Positions 40,324 through 49,092 of a stretch of DNA of 64,000 nt are shown here, in pieces. A program made the translations under genes and the position numbers. Source of the DNA: SHWB01 sp050246875 (GTDB taxonomy: Bacteria; Pseudomonadota; Alphaproteobacteria; UBA6615); the NCBI GenBank assembly GCA_050246875.1, contig JBFWVF010000011.1, forward strand, positions 62,001 to 126,000, given 5' to 3'. The notes under the pieces were generated by a model. It was not told the DNA's origin. It worked only from the letters and a program-made list of their open reading frames with translations, and searched no databases. How positions within the stretch are numbered: the stretch's first letter is position 1; each line of letters begins with the position of its first letter.

Positions 40324-42399
40324 CTACCCCTTGCTCGGGACGATGGAGAGCGAGCCCGACGGCCGGCGCTCGGCCCAGGACTCGGGGTCGAGGACGACGG
40401 TGGTGAAGGCGCTCTCGACGATGGCCGGGCCGTCGATGCGCTCGCCCGCCGCCATCGCCTCGAAGCGCCGCACCTGCGCCTCGACGAAGCCGTGGCCGGA
40501 GAAGTAGACGCGCCGCGTGCCCTGCCCCGCCGCCTTCGCCGCGCCGCGATGCACCAGCGAGCCGCCGGCGCCCTCGCGCAGGCGGCACGAGACGGTGGCG
40601 CCCCAGCCGACGACCTCGATGCCGGAGTCCGGGTCGGCGATGGCGAAGATGTCCTCGTGGACCTTGTGGAAGGCCTGCACGAGGGCCTGCACGTCGGCAT
40701 CGCTCTCGAAGCGGCGCCTGGGCAGCGGCACCTCGATCTCCCACACCTGCTCGGGATAGCGCGCCTCGGCGATGAACTCGATCGTCTGGGCGATGGAGCC
40801 GCGGCCGGGACCGTCGATGAAGTCCTGGCAGCGCTTCTCCAGCTCGTCGAGCACGCGGTTCACCGCGTCGCGGTCGAAATGCGCGGACTCGGCGAAGAAG
40901 GTGCGGTGGACCTGCGACGAAAGGTCGGACATCAGCGCGCCCGCCGCCGACAGGGCGGCGCCGACCTCGGGAATGACGACGCGCGGGCTGTCGAGGCGGC
41001 GGCCGATCCACACCGAGTTGAGCCCGGCCGCGCCGCCGCCGCCGATCAGCACCGCCTCGCGCGGGTCGATGCCCTGGTTGACGGTGATGTCGACGATGGC
41101 CTGAACCATGTTCTCGGTGGCGATGGCGACGATGGCGGCGGCCGCCTCCTCGGTCGACAGGCCCATCGGCTTCGCCACCGTGTCGGTCACGACGCGCCGC
41201 GCCGCCTCCGCGTCCAGCTTCATCGCGCCGCCGAGGAAGAAGGCGGGGTCGAGCCAGCCGAGCGCCAGCGTCGCGTCCGTCACCGTCGCGCGTGTCCCGC
41301 CGTTGCCGTAGCAGGCCGGACCGGGCATGGCGCCGGCCGATTGCGGGCCGACATGCAGCATGCCGCCGTCGTCGACCCAGGCGATGGAGCCGCCGCCGGC
41401 GCCGATCGACTTCACGTCGACCGAGGGAAAGCCGGTCATGTGGCCGCGATAGGGCTGGCCGAGCCAGGTCTCGCGCGTCCACGGGATGCGGCCGCGGCGC
41501 ACCAGCGAGACGTCGTAGGTGGTGCCGCCGGTATCAGCGATCACCGCCGTGTCGCTGCCCTCGTCCTCCTGGGCGAACCAGCGCCCCGAGACCGGCGCCA
41601 TCGACGGGCCGGAGTTGATGAGGTGGATCGGCGTCCCGGCGATGGCGTCGGCGTCCATGACGCCGCCCTGCGACGTGACGATGAGCACGCGCCCCTTGAA
41701 GCCGGCCTCGGAGAGGCGGCCGGTGAGGTTGTGCATGTAGGCGCTCATCTGCGGCTTGAGCGAGGCGTCCATCGCCGTCGAGGAGGCGCGGCGATACTCG
41801 CGCAGGCTGGGGTTGAGCTCGTGCGACAGGGTGAACGGCACGCCCGGCAGGTGTTTACCCAGCAGGTCGCCCACCTTGCGCTCGTGCGCCGGGTTGACGA
41901 TCGACCAAAGCAGGCAGACGGCGACGGCCTGCACGCCCTTGGACTTCATCTCGCCGATGGCGCGCACAACGGCGGCCTCGTCGAGCGGGCGCATCTCGGA
42001 GCCGTCGGCCAGCATGCGGCCCGGCACCTCCCAGGTGAGAGCGCGCGGCACGTAGGGCTCAGGGAACGGCACCGTGAAGTTGAACGGCTCCATGCGGCCG
42101 CCCTCGCGGAAGACGAGGATGTCGCGGTGGCCCTCCGTCGTCAGGAAAGCGGTCTTCGCCGTGTTGCCGGTGACGATGGCGTTGATGGCGTGGGTGGTGC
42201 CGTGGATGAACATCGAGCCGCGGCCGAGCAGCGCGTCGCGCTTCATGCCGAGGCCGTCGGCGGCCACCTGCATCACGTCGAGCACACCGCGGATGGGGTC
42301 GTCGGGCGTGGTGGAGGCCTTGAACATGTGCAGCCCGCCGTCGTCGTCCTCGACGATCAGGTCGGTGAAGGTGCCGCCAGTATCGACCGCGAACCGCAT
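40324..42399 (-). CDS. hyuA: Hydantoinase A/oxoprolinase family protein
   Basis: The protein has 691 residues with an actin/Hsp70-like ATPase layout. The phosphate loop FAVDTGGTFTDLIV is at residues 3-16. MFIHGTTHAINAIVTGNTAK, VIADTGGTTYDVSLV and LIGGGGAAGLNSVWIGRRL are further nucleotide-site motifs, and NSGPSMAPVSGRWF fits the family. HyuA phosphorylates the substrate at ATP's cost so that HyuB can open or carboxylate it. It is the first gene of an operon with two hyuB genes, and operator site D lies 28 bp upstream. Confidence 0.93.
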   Translation of the reverse strand: MRFAVDTGGTFTDLIVEDDDGGLHMFKASTTPDDPIRGVLDVMQVAADGLGMKRDALLGRGSMFIHGTTHAINAIVTGNTAKTAFLTTEGHRDILVFREGGRMEPFNFTVPFPEPYVPRALTWEVPGRMLADGSEMRPLDEAAVVRAIGEMKSKGVQAVAVCLLWSIVNPAHERKVGDLLGKHLPGVPFTLSHELNPSLREYRRASSTAMDASLKPQMSAYMHNLTGRLSEAGFKGRVLIVTSQGGVMDADAIAGTPIHLINSGPSMAPVSGRWFAQEDEGSDTAVIADTGGTTYDVSLVRRGRIPWTRETWLGQPYRGHMTGFPSVDVKSIGAGGGSIAWVDDGGMLHVGPQSAGAMPGPACYGNGGTRATVTDATLALGWLDPAFFLGGAMKLDAEAARRVVTDTVAKPMGLSTEEAAAAIVAIATENMVQAIVDITVNQGIDPREAVLIGGGGAAGLNSVWIGRRLDSPRVVIPEVGAALSAAGALMSDLSSQVHRTFFAESAHFDRDAVNRVLDELEKRCQDFIDGPGRGSIAQTIEFIAEARYPEQVWEIEVPLPRRRFESDADVQALVQAFHKVHEDIFAIADPDSGIEVVGWGATVSCRLREGAGGSLVHRGAAKAAGQGTRRVYFSGHGFVEAQVRRFEAMAAGERIDGPAIVESAFTTVVLDPESWAERRPSGSLSIVPSKG

Positions 42400-42420
42400 C
42401 GCACGTGCCCCCAGGCGCGG

Positions 42421-42442
42421 GTTTACTTAACGACCATTAAAC
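42421..42442. promoter_or_regulatory. Operator-like palindrome, site D
   Basis: GTTTACTTAACG, then AC, then CATTAAAC. Core arms are TTAACG (42427-42432) and CATTAA (42435-42440). It lies in the divergent promoter region, 22 bp from hyuA and 96 bp from the aldolase gene, and could control both. Best match to sites A and C. Confidence 0.72.
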
Positions 42443-42537
42443 AGAGGCGCGGGGCGTCCGGCAACCGCCACGCGCGAAGGCCGTCGCCCGAGACCGACGC
42501 CGCCTGTATCGTGACGGAAAACGTCAGGGAGACCGAC

Positions 42538-43335
42538 ATGGCCGACGCCCTCGTCCCGCCCAACCGCCTCAAGCGCAAGCTCGCCGCCAACGAGCCCTGC
42601 TACTCCGTCGCCATCCGTGTCGGCCGCACCACGGACGTGATCGGCATCGCCGCAGCGGCCGGCTACGACGCCGTCTATCTCGACATCCAGCATTCCGGCC
42701 TCGACCTGTCGCTGGTCGGGCCGATGGCCCAGGTGGCGACCGCGCTCGGCCTGACGCCGCTGGTGCGCGTGGCCGACCACACGCCCTCGCACGCCAGCCG
42801 CGCGCTGGATGTGGGCGCCATGGGCATCATCTTCCCCGACGTCGAGGACGGCGCGACGGCGCAGCGCTGCGCCGACGCCTGCCGCTTCCCGCCCGAGGGC
42901 AAGCGCTCCTCCTCGGGCTCGGGGCCGCAGATGGTCTACCGCCCGGCGCCGCTTCGCGACGGCATGGCCGCGGCCAACGCCGAGTGCCTTGTGATCGCCA
43001 TGATCGAGAGCCAGGCCGGCGCCGACAACGCCGCCGCCATCGCCGCCGTCGAGGGCGTCGACGCATTGCTGGTCGGCACCAACGACCTCTCGGCCAATCT
43101 CGGCGTCCATGGCGAGCACGGGCACGCCAAGGTGCGCGCCTGCTACGAGAAGGCCATCGCCGGCGCGCAGGCGGCCGGCAAGCCGCTGATCTCGGCCGGC
43201 ATCGCCAGCCCCGACATCCTGAAGCAGTACGTGGCGATGGGCGCTTCCCGCTGCTGCTTCCTCGGCACCGACGCCGGCGCGCTGTTCGACGGCTTCAGGC
43301 TGGCACGCGAGAAGGTGGCGCCGGTGGTGGGGTGA
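42538..43335 (+). CDS. HpcH/HpaI family aldolase
   Basis: The protein has 265 residues. It has the class II pyruvate-aldolase layout: LDIQHSGLD with His52 where family members have DxEH, MGIIFPDVED (95-104), the metal-binding Glu157 (IAMIESQAGADN) and Asp183 (GTNDLSANLG). It would cleave a hydroxy-keto acid to pyruvate and an aldehyde, or the reverse. GGGAGACCGAC precedes the ATG. Divergent from hyuA with a shared operator, it may process the product of the Hyu enzymes. Confidence 0.9.
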   Translation: MADALVPPNRLKRKLAANEPCYSVAIRVGRTTDVIGIAAAAGYDAVYLDIQHSGLDLSLVGPMAQVATALGLTPLVRVADHTPSHASRALDVGAMGIIFPDVEDGATAQRCADACRFPPEGKRSSSGSGPQMVYRPAPLRDGMAAANAECLVIAMIESQAGADNAAAIAAVEGVDALLVGTNDLSANLGVHGEHGHAKVRACYEKAIAGAQAAGKPLISAGIASPDILKQYVAMGASRCCFLGTDAGALFDGFRLAREKVAPVVG

Positions 43336-43338
43336 GGG

Positions 43339-43725
43339 TCACTCCGCAGCCTGCGCCGACGGCGCGTCGAGGGCGACGCTCAGGACGATCCGCCGCCACG
43401 GCACCCGCGGCAGCAGGCTGCCGCGCGGACCGCGCGCCAGCGTGACCAGCCCGTAACGCTCCATCGTCTTCAGCGTGCGCGACAGGTTCGACGGCTGGCG
43501 GCCGGTCCGCCGCGCCAGTTCGGTCAGTGTCGCCGGCGGGTGCTGGGCAATCTCGCCGAGCAGGGCGCGATTGCGGTCCGACAGGATGCGCGCGAAGGAC
43601 TCCGTCGAGACGAACCAGATCCTCGGCTCGTCGCGGCCGGGCACGATTTCGCCCCGCGCAATGGCCAGCGTCCGGGCCTTCATGGCCTCGTAGGACGCGA
43701 TGCCGACATGGAGCGTTTTCATCAT
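43339..43725 (-). CDS. HTH antitoxin, TumA-like
   Basis: The 128-residue product has a winged-helix domain in its second half: LGEIAQHPPATLTELARRTG followed by RQPSNLSRTLKTMERYGLV, and the N-terminal phrase YEAMKARTLAIARGE. It is encoded directly after a DUF6516-type gene with a 4-bp overlap, the arrangement of TumE/TumA toxin-antitoxin pairs. ATG 43725 and 43722 are adjacent; the former is listed. It probably binds the inverted repeat at 44097-44115. Its stop is 3 bp from the convergent aldolase stop. Confidence 0.8.
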   Translation of the reverse strand: MMKTLHVGIASYEAMKARTLAIARGEIVPGRDEPRIWFVSTESFARILSDRNRALLGEIAQHPPATLTELARRTGRQPSNLSRTLKTMERYGLVTLARGPRGSLLPRVPWRRIVLSVALDAPSAQAAE

Positions 43726-44093
43726 TGCACCCCGCGTTCCTTCAAGACCGCGTCGACCTCCGCCCAGAAATCCTCCAGCAGTGCCGCCGCATCGACGTAA
43801 CGGTACGGCCGAACCGTGCCGGGCCGGTGCCGATGATCCCTGGCGACCGACGCCCGACCGCCCGGCCCGCCGGTACGACGTACCGGATGGGCGTTGTCGA
43901 AGCCGACGAGACGTTCGCCGTCGGGTCCGTGCAGGGTCAGCGAATAGTCGAGGCCATGCGGCTTCTCCGCCGTTTCCGACACCCTCCGGACCGTGAAGCG
44001 GACCCAGTGACCGCCCGCCGGATCGACAACGAGAACAACGCCATCCAGCGCCAGCAGAGCGTCCAGCCCTGGGTCGCAACGGCTGGCTGTCAT
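43722..44093 (-). CDS. TumE-type toxin (DUF6516)
   Basis: The 123-residue product has a beta-rich N-terminal part and the family phrase LDYSLTLHGPDGERLVGFDN (48-67) with DHRHRPGTVRPYRY and LLEDFWAEVDAVLKERG later. These match the TumE family, toxins usually encoded before an HTH antitoxin. The mode of action is not known to me. A perfect inverted repeat lies 4 bp upstream of its start, as expected for autoregulation. Confidence 0.78.
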   Translation of the reverse strand: MTASRCDPGLDALLALDGVVLVVDPAGGHWVRFTVRRVSETAEKPHGLDYSLTLHGPDGERLVGFDNAHPVRRTGGPGGRASVARDHRHRPGTVRPYRYVDAAALLEDFWAEVDAVLKERGVQ

Positions 44094-44096
44094 TAT

Positions 44097-44115
44097 CTTA
44101 TCACTTACTGATAAG
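44097..44115. promoter_or_regulatory. Inverted-repeat operator of the toxin-antitoxin pair
   Basis: CTTATCA, CTTAC, TGATAAG: perfect 7-bp arms with a 5-bp spacer immediately upstream of the toxin start at 44093. It is a short A/T-rich island in GC-rich DNA and probably overlaps the promoter. Confidence 0.75.
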
Positions 44116-44123
44116 TCTTGCCA

Positions 44124-45083
44124 CTACCGCCCGCCGGAGGGTCCCGTCGCGGCGGTGTCGGGGTGGCGCAGGTACTGGGCGATCCAGTCGAAGCCGACGT
44201 GCTGCACGTAGGCGTCCATCAGGCGCTTGGTGACGGGGCCGGGGACCGCCGTCTCGGCCATCTTCTGGCCGCTGATCGAGCGGACCGGGCAGATGCAGAA
44301 GCTGGTCGAGGTGATGAAGGCCTCGTCGGCGTTGGCGGCGTCGTAGAGGTCGAGGTCGGCCTCGCGGAACGGCAGGCCGAGCTGTCCGGCGAGGTCGATG
44401 GTGGTCTGGCGGCTGATGCCGGGCAGCACGTAGCGCTCGCGCGGCGTCAGCACCTCGCCGTCCATGACGAGGAAGATGTTGGAGCCGCGCCCCTCGCAGA
44501 GATTGCCGTTCTCGTCGAGCAGCACGGTGAAGGCGGCGGGGTCGGTCGCCTGCACCTCGAGGTCGGCCATGATGAGGTTGAGGTAGTTGTGCGTCTTGGC
44601 GCGCGGGCTCAGCGCGCCCGGCGAGGTGCGCCGAACGGAGGACGTCATCACGTCGATGCCGTGGCGGTAGTAGCGGGCGCGCACCGTCAGCGGCAGCGGC
44701 AGGCACTCGACGATGACGGTCGGCCCCTTCCAGTCGGGCCAGGCGCCGCGCTCGTTGTCGTCGACGATGCCGCGGGTGATGCGCTGCGAGACCCAGTAGT
44801 CCTCGTCCTTCGCGATCAGTGGCAGGTTTCGATCCACCACCTCCTCCGTCGCCCGCGCCATCTCGGCGGGCGACAGGCCGGGGTCGATGCGCAAATAGCG
44901 CAGCGAGCGGTAGAGCCGGTCGAGGTGCTCGCCGAGGCGGTAGATGCGGTGGCCGAAGGTGCGCGTGGTGTCGAACACGGCGTCGCCGTACTTCACGCCG
45001 CGGTCGCGGAAGGGCAGCACCACCTCGCTCTCCGGCACGATGGCGCCGTTGAAATAGGCCACCCGCTGATTGGGAATCGCCAT
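44124..45083 (-). CDS. PLP-dependent class IV aminotransferase (branched-chain/D-amino-acid type)
   Basis: The protein has 319 residues. PLP lysine K163 lies in SPRAKTHNYLNLIMADLE. ENGNLCEGRGSNIFLV and LPGISRQTTIDLA are the fold-type IV cofactor-binding motifs. The N-terminus has RGVKYGDAVFDTTRTFGHRI. It could transaminate branched-chain, aromatic or D-amino acids, or act as an aminodeoxychorismate lyase-like enzyme. GGAGGAGCGG precedes ATG 45083; a much longer open frame behind it is a shadow of the 45219 gene. Confidence 0.9.
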   Translation of the reverse strand: MAIPNQRVAYFNGAIVPESEVVLPFRDRGVKYGDAVFDTTRTFGHRIYRLGEHLDRLYRSLRYLRIDPGLSPAEMARATEEVVDRNLPLIAKDEDYWVSQRITRGIVDDNERGAWPDWKGPTVIVECLPLPLTVRARYYRHGIDVMTSSVRRTSPGALSPRAKTHNYLNLIMADLEVQATDPAAFTVLLDENGNLCEGRGSNIFLVMDGEVLTPRERYVLPGISRQTTIDLAGQLGLPFREADLDLYDAANADEAFITSTSFCICPVRSISGQKMAETAVPGPVTKRLMDAYVQHVGFDWIAQYLRHPDTAATGPSGGR

Positions 45084-45218
45084 CGCCCGCCGCTCCTCCT
45101 TCGTTCGCGCGCAGCAGGCTAGCCCAATTCCGCGGCGCCGCCCACGGCGGGCCTGTTCAGCGCCCGCCCCGCCGTGCAGATAATGGGAGCAACGAGAGTC
45201 GTATGGGGAGGGTGCGTC

Positions 45219-47558
45219 ATGACGAAGTACGGTGTGGGCCAGCCTGTCCGCAGGGACGAGGATCCGCGGCTGCTGACGGGCCGGGGGCGCTTCACCGACG
45301 ATGTCCGCTACCCGCAGATGCTGCACGCCTTCGTGCTGCGCTCGCCGCACGCCCATGCCGACATCCTCTCGCTCGACACGGCGGCAGCGGCGCGCCTGCC
45401 CGGCGTCGCGGCGATCTACACCAAGGCCGACCTCGACGCCGACGGCATCGGCACCTTTCCGGGCCCGCCGCCGTTCTTCGCTGCGCTGACCCGGCCCGAC
45501 GGCTCGCCGCTCGCCTACCCGCCGCAATACGCGCTGGCCGACGGGCGCGTGCGCCATGTCGGCGACCCGGTGGCCTTCGTCGTCGCCGAGACCTTCGCCC
45601 AGGCGCGCGACGCGGCCGAGGCGGTGAAGGTCGAGTACCGCCCGCTGCCGGCCATCACCGACACGGCGCGCGCCATGGACCCGGACGCGCCGCAGCTCTG
45701 GCCCGACGTGCCGGACAACTATCTCTTCCGCGCCGAACTGGGCGACCGGGGGGCGGTCGAGCAGGCCTTCGCCCGCGCCGCCCACATCGCGAAGGTCGAC
45801 CTCGTCAACCAGCGCCTGGTGCAGAACGCGATGGAGCCGCGCGGCGCCATCGGCCGCTACGAGGCCGAGACCGACACGCTGGAGGTCTATACCTGCAACC
45901 AGAACCGCCACCTGCTGCGCGACTGGCTCGCCGGCGCCTTCTTCAAGTGCCCGAAGGAGCGCATCCGCGTGCTGGTCGACGATGTCGGCGGCGGCTTCGG
46001 CTACAAGACGCACCCCTACCACGAGCAGGTGCTGGTGATGTTCGCCGCGCGCCGCCTGCGCCGGCCGGTGAAGTGGACGAGCGACCGCAACGAGGGCTTC
46101 CTGTCCGACCTGCACGGGCGCGACAACGTCACCCACGCCGAACTGGCGCTGACCGCCGACGGCCGCATCCTGGCGCTGCGCGTCAACACCGTCGCCGGCA
46201 TCGGCGCCTATTCCTGCTCGGCCGGCGTCGCCATCCCGACGCAGGTCGGCCCGCAGATCCAGACCGGCGTCTACGACGTGCCGGCGGCGCATGTCGAAGT
46301 GAAGTGCGTGATGACCAACACCACGCCGGTCGGCCCCTATCGCGGCGCCGGGCGACCGGAGGCGGTGTACATCATGGAGCGGCTGGTCGACGTCGCCGCC
46401 GCCGACCTCGGCATGGACGCGACGGAACTGCGCCGCCGCAACCTCATCAAGCCGGCGCAGATGCCCTACCGCAACGCCATGGGCATCACCTACGACAGCG
46501 GCGACTTCGCCACCAACATGGACATGGTGATGAAGCTCGCCGACTGGCGCGGCTTCGAGGCGCGGCGCAAGGCGGCGGCGGCGCGCGGCAAGCTCGCCGG
46601 CATCGGCCTCACCTACTACCTCGAAACCACCGCCGGCAATCCGACCGAGTCCGCTCAGGTGGAGCTGAAGGACGACCGCGTGATCGTGCGCGTCGGCACG
46701 CAGCCGATGGGCCAGGGCCACGACACCTCCTTCAAGCAGATCATCGCCGCCGAACTGGGCATCGACTTCGAGGCCGTCGAGATCGACACACATTCGTCGG
46801 ACAATCTGCCCTCGGGCGGCGGCAGCCACGGCTCGCGCACCAGCCATATCGGCTCGGTCGCCTCGCTCAACGCCGGGCGCAAGATGATCGAGAAGGCGAA
46901 GCTGATCGCCGGCGAGCTGATGGAGGCGTCGGCCGCCGACATCGAGTACGCCGACGGCATCTTCCGCGTCGCCGGCACCGACAAGCGCGTCGGCCTGTTC
47001 GAGCTGGCGAAGCGGGCCGGCGCGGCCAAGCTGCCCGACGAACTCAAGGGCGCCATCGCCGGCGACGACACGCACACGCGCGAGGCCTGGAGCTTCCCCA
47101 ATGGCTGCCATGTCTGCGAGGTCGAGGTCGACCCCGATACCGGCCAGGTGCGGGTCGTCGGCTACGCCGCCGTCGACGACGTGGGGCGGCCGATCAACCC
47201 GCTGCTGATCGAGGGCCAGGTGCATGGCGGCGTCGCCCAGGGCGTCGGCCAGGCGCTGCTGGAGCGCACCGTGTACGACCCGGCCTCGGGCCAGCTCGTG
47301 ACCGCCTCGTTCATGGACTACACCATGCCGCGCGCCGACGACCTGCCGATGCTGTCGCTCGGCCTCAACGTCGTGCCCTGCACCACCAACCCGCTCGGCG
47401 TGAAGGGCGCCGGCGAGGCCGGCGCGCTGGCGGCGCCGCCGACCGTGGTGGCGGCGGTGTGCGACGCGCTGAAGGCGAAGGGCGTGCGCCACCTCGACAT
47501 GCCGCTGACGGCCGAGGCCGTCTGGCGGGCGGCCGGCGGCAGCGCCGCGGCGGCGTGA
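45219..47558 (+). CDS. Xanthine dehydrogenase/CoxL-family molybdopterin-binding subunit (orphan)
   Basis: The protein has 779 residues. N-terminal domain: GQPVRRDEDPRLLTGRGRFT. Mo-cofactor motifs: VDDVGGGFGYKTHPYHEQV (about 253), VGPYRGAGRPEAVYIMERLV (about 372), GSHGSRTSHIGS (about 535) and the catalytic Glu near 732 (GVKGAGEAG). The active-site loop lacks the Cys of CO dehydrogenase, so an aldehyde, purine or heterocycle is more likely. The usual FAD and 2Fe-2S subunit genes are not adjacent, so partners must be encoded elsewhere or another electron acceptor is used. GGGGAGGG precedes ATG 45219. Confidence 0.92.
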   Translation: MTKYGVGQPVRRDEDPRLLTGRGRFTDDVRYPQMLHAFVLRSPHAHADILSLDTAAAARLPGVAAIYTKADLDADGIGTFPGPPPFFAALTRPDGSPLAYPPQYALADGRVRHVGDPVAFVVAETFAQARDAAEAVKVEYRPLPAITDTARAMDPDAPQLWPDVPDNYLFRAELGDRGAVEQAFARAAHIAKVDLVNQRLVQNAMEPRGAIGRYEAETDTLEVYTCNQNRHLLRDWLAGAFFKCPKERIRVLVDDVGGGFGYKTHPYHEQVLVMFAARRLRRPVKWTSDRNEGFLSDLHGRDNVTHAELALTADGRILALRVNTVAGIGAYSCSAGVAIPTQVGPQIQTGVYDVPAAHVEVKCVMTNTTPVGPYRGAGRPEAVYIMERLVDVAAADLGMDATELRRRNLIKPAQMPYRNAMGITYDSGDFATNMDMVMKLADWRGFEARRKAAAARGKLAGIGLTYYLETTAGNPTESAQVELKDDRVIVRVGTQPMGQGHDTSFKQIIAAELGIDFEAVEIDTHSSDNLPSGGGSHGSRTSHIGSVASLNAGRKMIEKAKLIAGELMEASAADIEYADGIFRVAGTDKRVGLFELAKRAGAAKLPDELKGAIAGDDTHTREAWSFPNGCHVCEVEVDPDTGQVRVVGYAAVDDVGRPINPLLIEGQVHGGVAQGVGQALLERTVYDPASGQLVTASFMDYTMPRADDLPMLSLGLNVVPCTTNPLGVKGAGEAGALAAPPTVVAAVCDALKAKGVRHLDMPLTAEAVWRAAGGSAAAA

Positions 47559-47647
47559 CGCCGCGCCTTGCGCGCGCCGCCCCGCGCAGGCACGATCCCG
47601 TCACAAGAAGAAGGCGGCAGGCCTCGCTCAACCGCAGGAGGAACTCG

Positions 47648-48931
47648 ATGTTCGTGGCACGTAGCCGCGGCGCCAGGCGCCGCTTTCTGACCGTACTGGC
47701 CGCTGCGGCGCTCGCCGTTTCGGTCGCCTGGCCCGGCGGCGGCGCCGAGGCGCAGGACAAGAAGCCGCTCAAGATCGGGTTCAGCATGGCGCTGACCGGC
47801 GGCCTCGCCGGCGCCGGCAAGTCGGCCCTGATCGCCATGCAGATCTGGGCCGAGGACGTAAACGCCAAGGGCGGCGTTCTCGGCCGGCCGGTCGAACTCG
47901 TCTACTACGACGACCAGTCCAACCCGGCGACGGTGCCGGGCATCTACACGAAGCTGCTCGACGTCGACAAGGTCGACTTCGCCGTCTCCGGCTACGGCAC
48001 CAACCTGGCCGCGCCGGCCATGCCGATCATGATGCAGCGCAACAAGGTGTTCATGGCGCTGGGCGTGCTGGGCCTCAACGAGCAGTACAAGTACGACAAG
48101 TACTTCCAGATCACGCCGATGGGCCCGAACCCGCACACCGACTGGTCGCGCGGCTACTTCGAGCTGGCCAAGGCGGCCGGACTGAAGAAGGTCGCGCTGG
48201 TCGCCGCCGACGCCGAGTTCGCGCAGAACGCCGTCGCCGGCGCCCGGCAGAACGCCAAGGACCTCGGCATGGAGGTCGTCTACGACAAGAGCTATCCGCC
48301 GCCGACGGCCGACTTCTCGCCGATCGTGCGCGCGGTCAACGCCACCGGCCCCGACTTCATCTTCGTCGCCTCCTACCCGCCGGATTCGGCCGGCATGATC
48401 CGCGCCGCCAACGAGGTCGGCCTGCCGGCGTCGGTCAGGATGTTCGGCGGCAGCATGGTGGGGCCGCAGTACTACGCCATCGCCAACGCCCTGGGCGAGG
48501 GCATGAACGGCATCGTCAACTTCGACACCCACGTGAACGAGCCGACCCTCCAGTTCCCGGGCATCAACGAGTTCGTCGAGAAGTACCGCCCGCGCGCGGA
48601 GAAGGAAGGCGTCGATCCCATCGGCTACTACCTGGCGCCGCAGGGCTACGCCTACATGCAGGTGCTCGCCGCCGGCATCGAGGGCAGCAAGTCCTTCGAC
48701 GACGCCAAGATCGCCGCCTGGATCCACGCCAACGAGATCGACACGATCATCGGCCCGGCCAAGTTCGGGCCGAACGGCGAGTGGGCCAAGAGCCGGATGC
48801 TGTTCGTGCAGTACACCGGCCTCGAGAAGGGCAAGGCCGGCGAGCAGCTCAAGGCGCCGGGCTCGCGGCCGATCCTGTTCCCGGAGGCCTTCAAGACCGC
48901 CGACTGGAAGCCCTACGGCGCGGCGCGCTGA
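47648..48931 (+). CDS. ABC transporter substrate-binding protein, branched-chain amino acid (LivK-like) type, copy 1
   Basis: The precursor has 427 residues. Its signal has a twin-Arg-like start (RSRGARRRFLTVLAAAAL) and ends near GGGAEA/QDK. The mature part begins PLKIGFSMALTGGLAGAGKS, the type I periplasmic binding-protein start. Shared segments with the next three genes are YYDDQSNPATVPGIYTKLLD, DKSYPPPTADFSPIVRA and ASYPPDSAGM. First of four paralogues; it differs most from the others (TDWSRGYFELAKAAG, IGYYLAPQGYAYM). GGAGGAACTCG precedes the ATG. Ligand unknown. Confidence 0.92.
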   Translation: MFVARSRGARRRFLTVLAAAALAVSVAWPGGGAEAQDKKPLKIGFSMALTGGLAGAGKSALIAMQIWAEDVNAKGGVLGRPVELVYYDDQSNPATVPGIYTKLLDVDKVDFAVSGYGTNLAAPAMPIMMQRNKVFMALGVLGLNEQYKYDKYFQITPMGPNPHTDWSRGYFELAKAAGLKKVALVAADAEFAQNAVAGARQNAKDLGMEVVYDKSYPPPTADFSPIVRAVNATGPDFIFVASYPPDSAGMIRAANEVGLPASVRMFGGSMVGPQYYAIANALGEGMNGIVNFDTHVNEPTLQFPGINEFVEKYRPRAEKEGVDPIGYYLAPQGYAYMQVLAAGIEGSKSFDDAKIAAWIHANEIDTIIGPAKFGPNGEWAKSRMLFVQYTGLEKGKAGEQLKAPGSRPILFPEAFKTADWKPYGAAR

Positions 48932-49092
48932 CGGGCACCGTCCGGGTTCGTGATCCGGCGGTATCCGCAAGCGCCGGAAAAACGATGCCGCCGGCGAGCA
49001 TAGCGCGTGTTCGCCGGCGGCCATTCGTGTCAGGATCGCCCGTCGCCCCATGCAGGGGCGGCTGTTCCCCAACCCATATGGAAGGACCATCG

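Noticed and set aside
40108..42537. Long plus-strand frame leading into the aldolase
   Set aside because: Antisense shadow of hyuA. The aldolase has its own start and GGGAG site at 42538, after the divergent promoter region.
44124..47492. A 1122-residue minus-strand open frame
   Set aside because: Only its 3' third (the aminotransferase, from 45083) is real. The rest is the GC-rich shadow of the molybdopterin-subunit gene and has low-complexity His/Arg/Asp composition.
45203..47647. Plus-strand frame running into binding protein copy 1 from 45203
   Set aside because: It is an out-of-frame shadow of the gene at 45219; copy 1 starts at 47648 with a signal peptide and its own ribosome-binding site.
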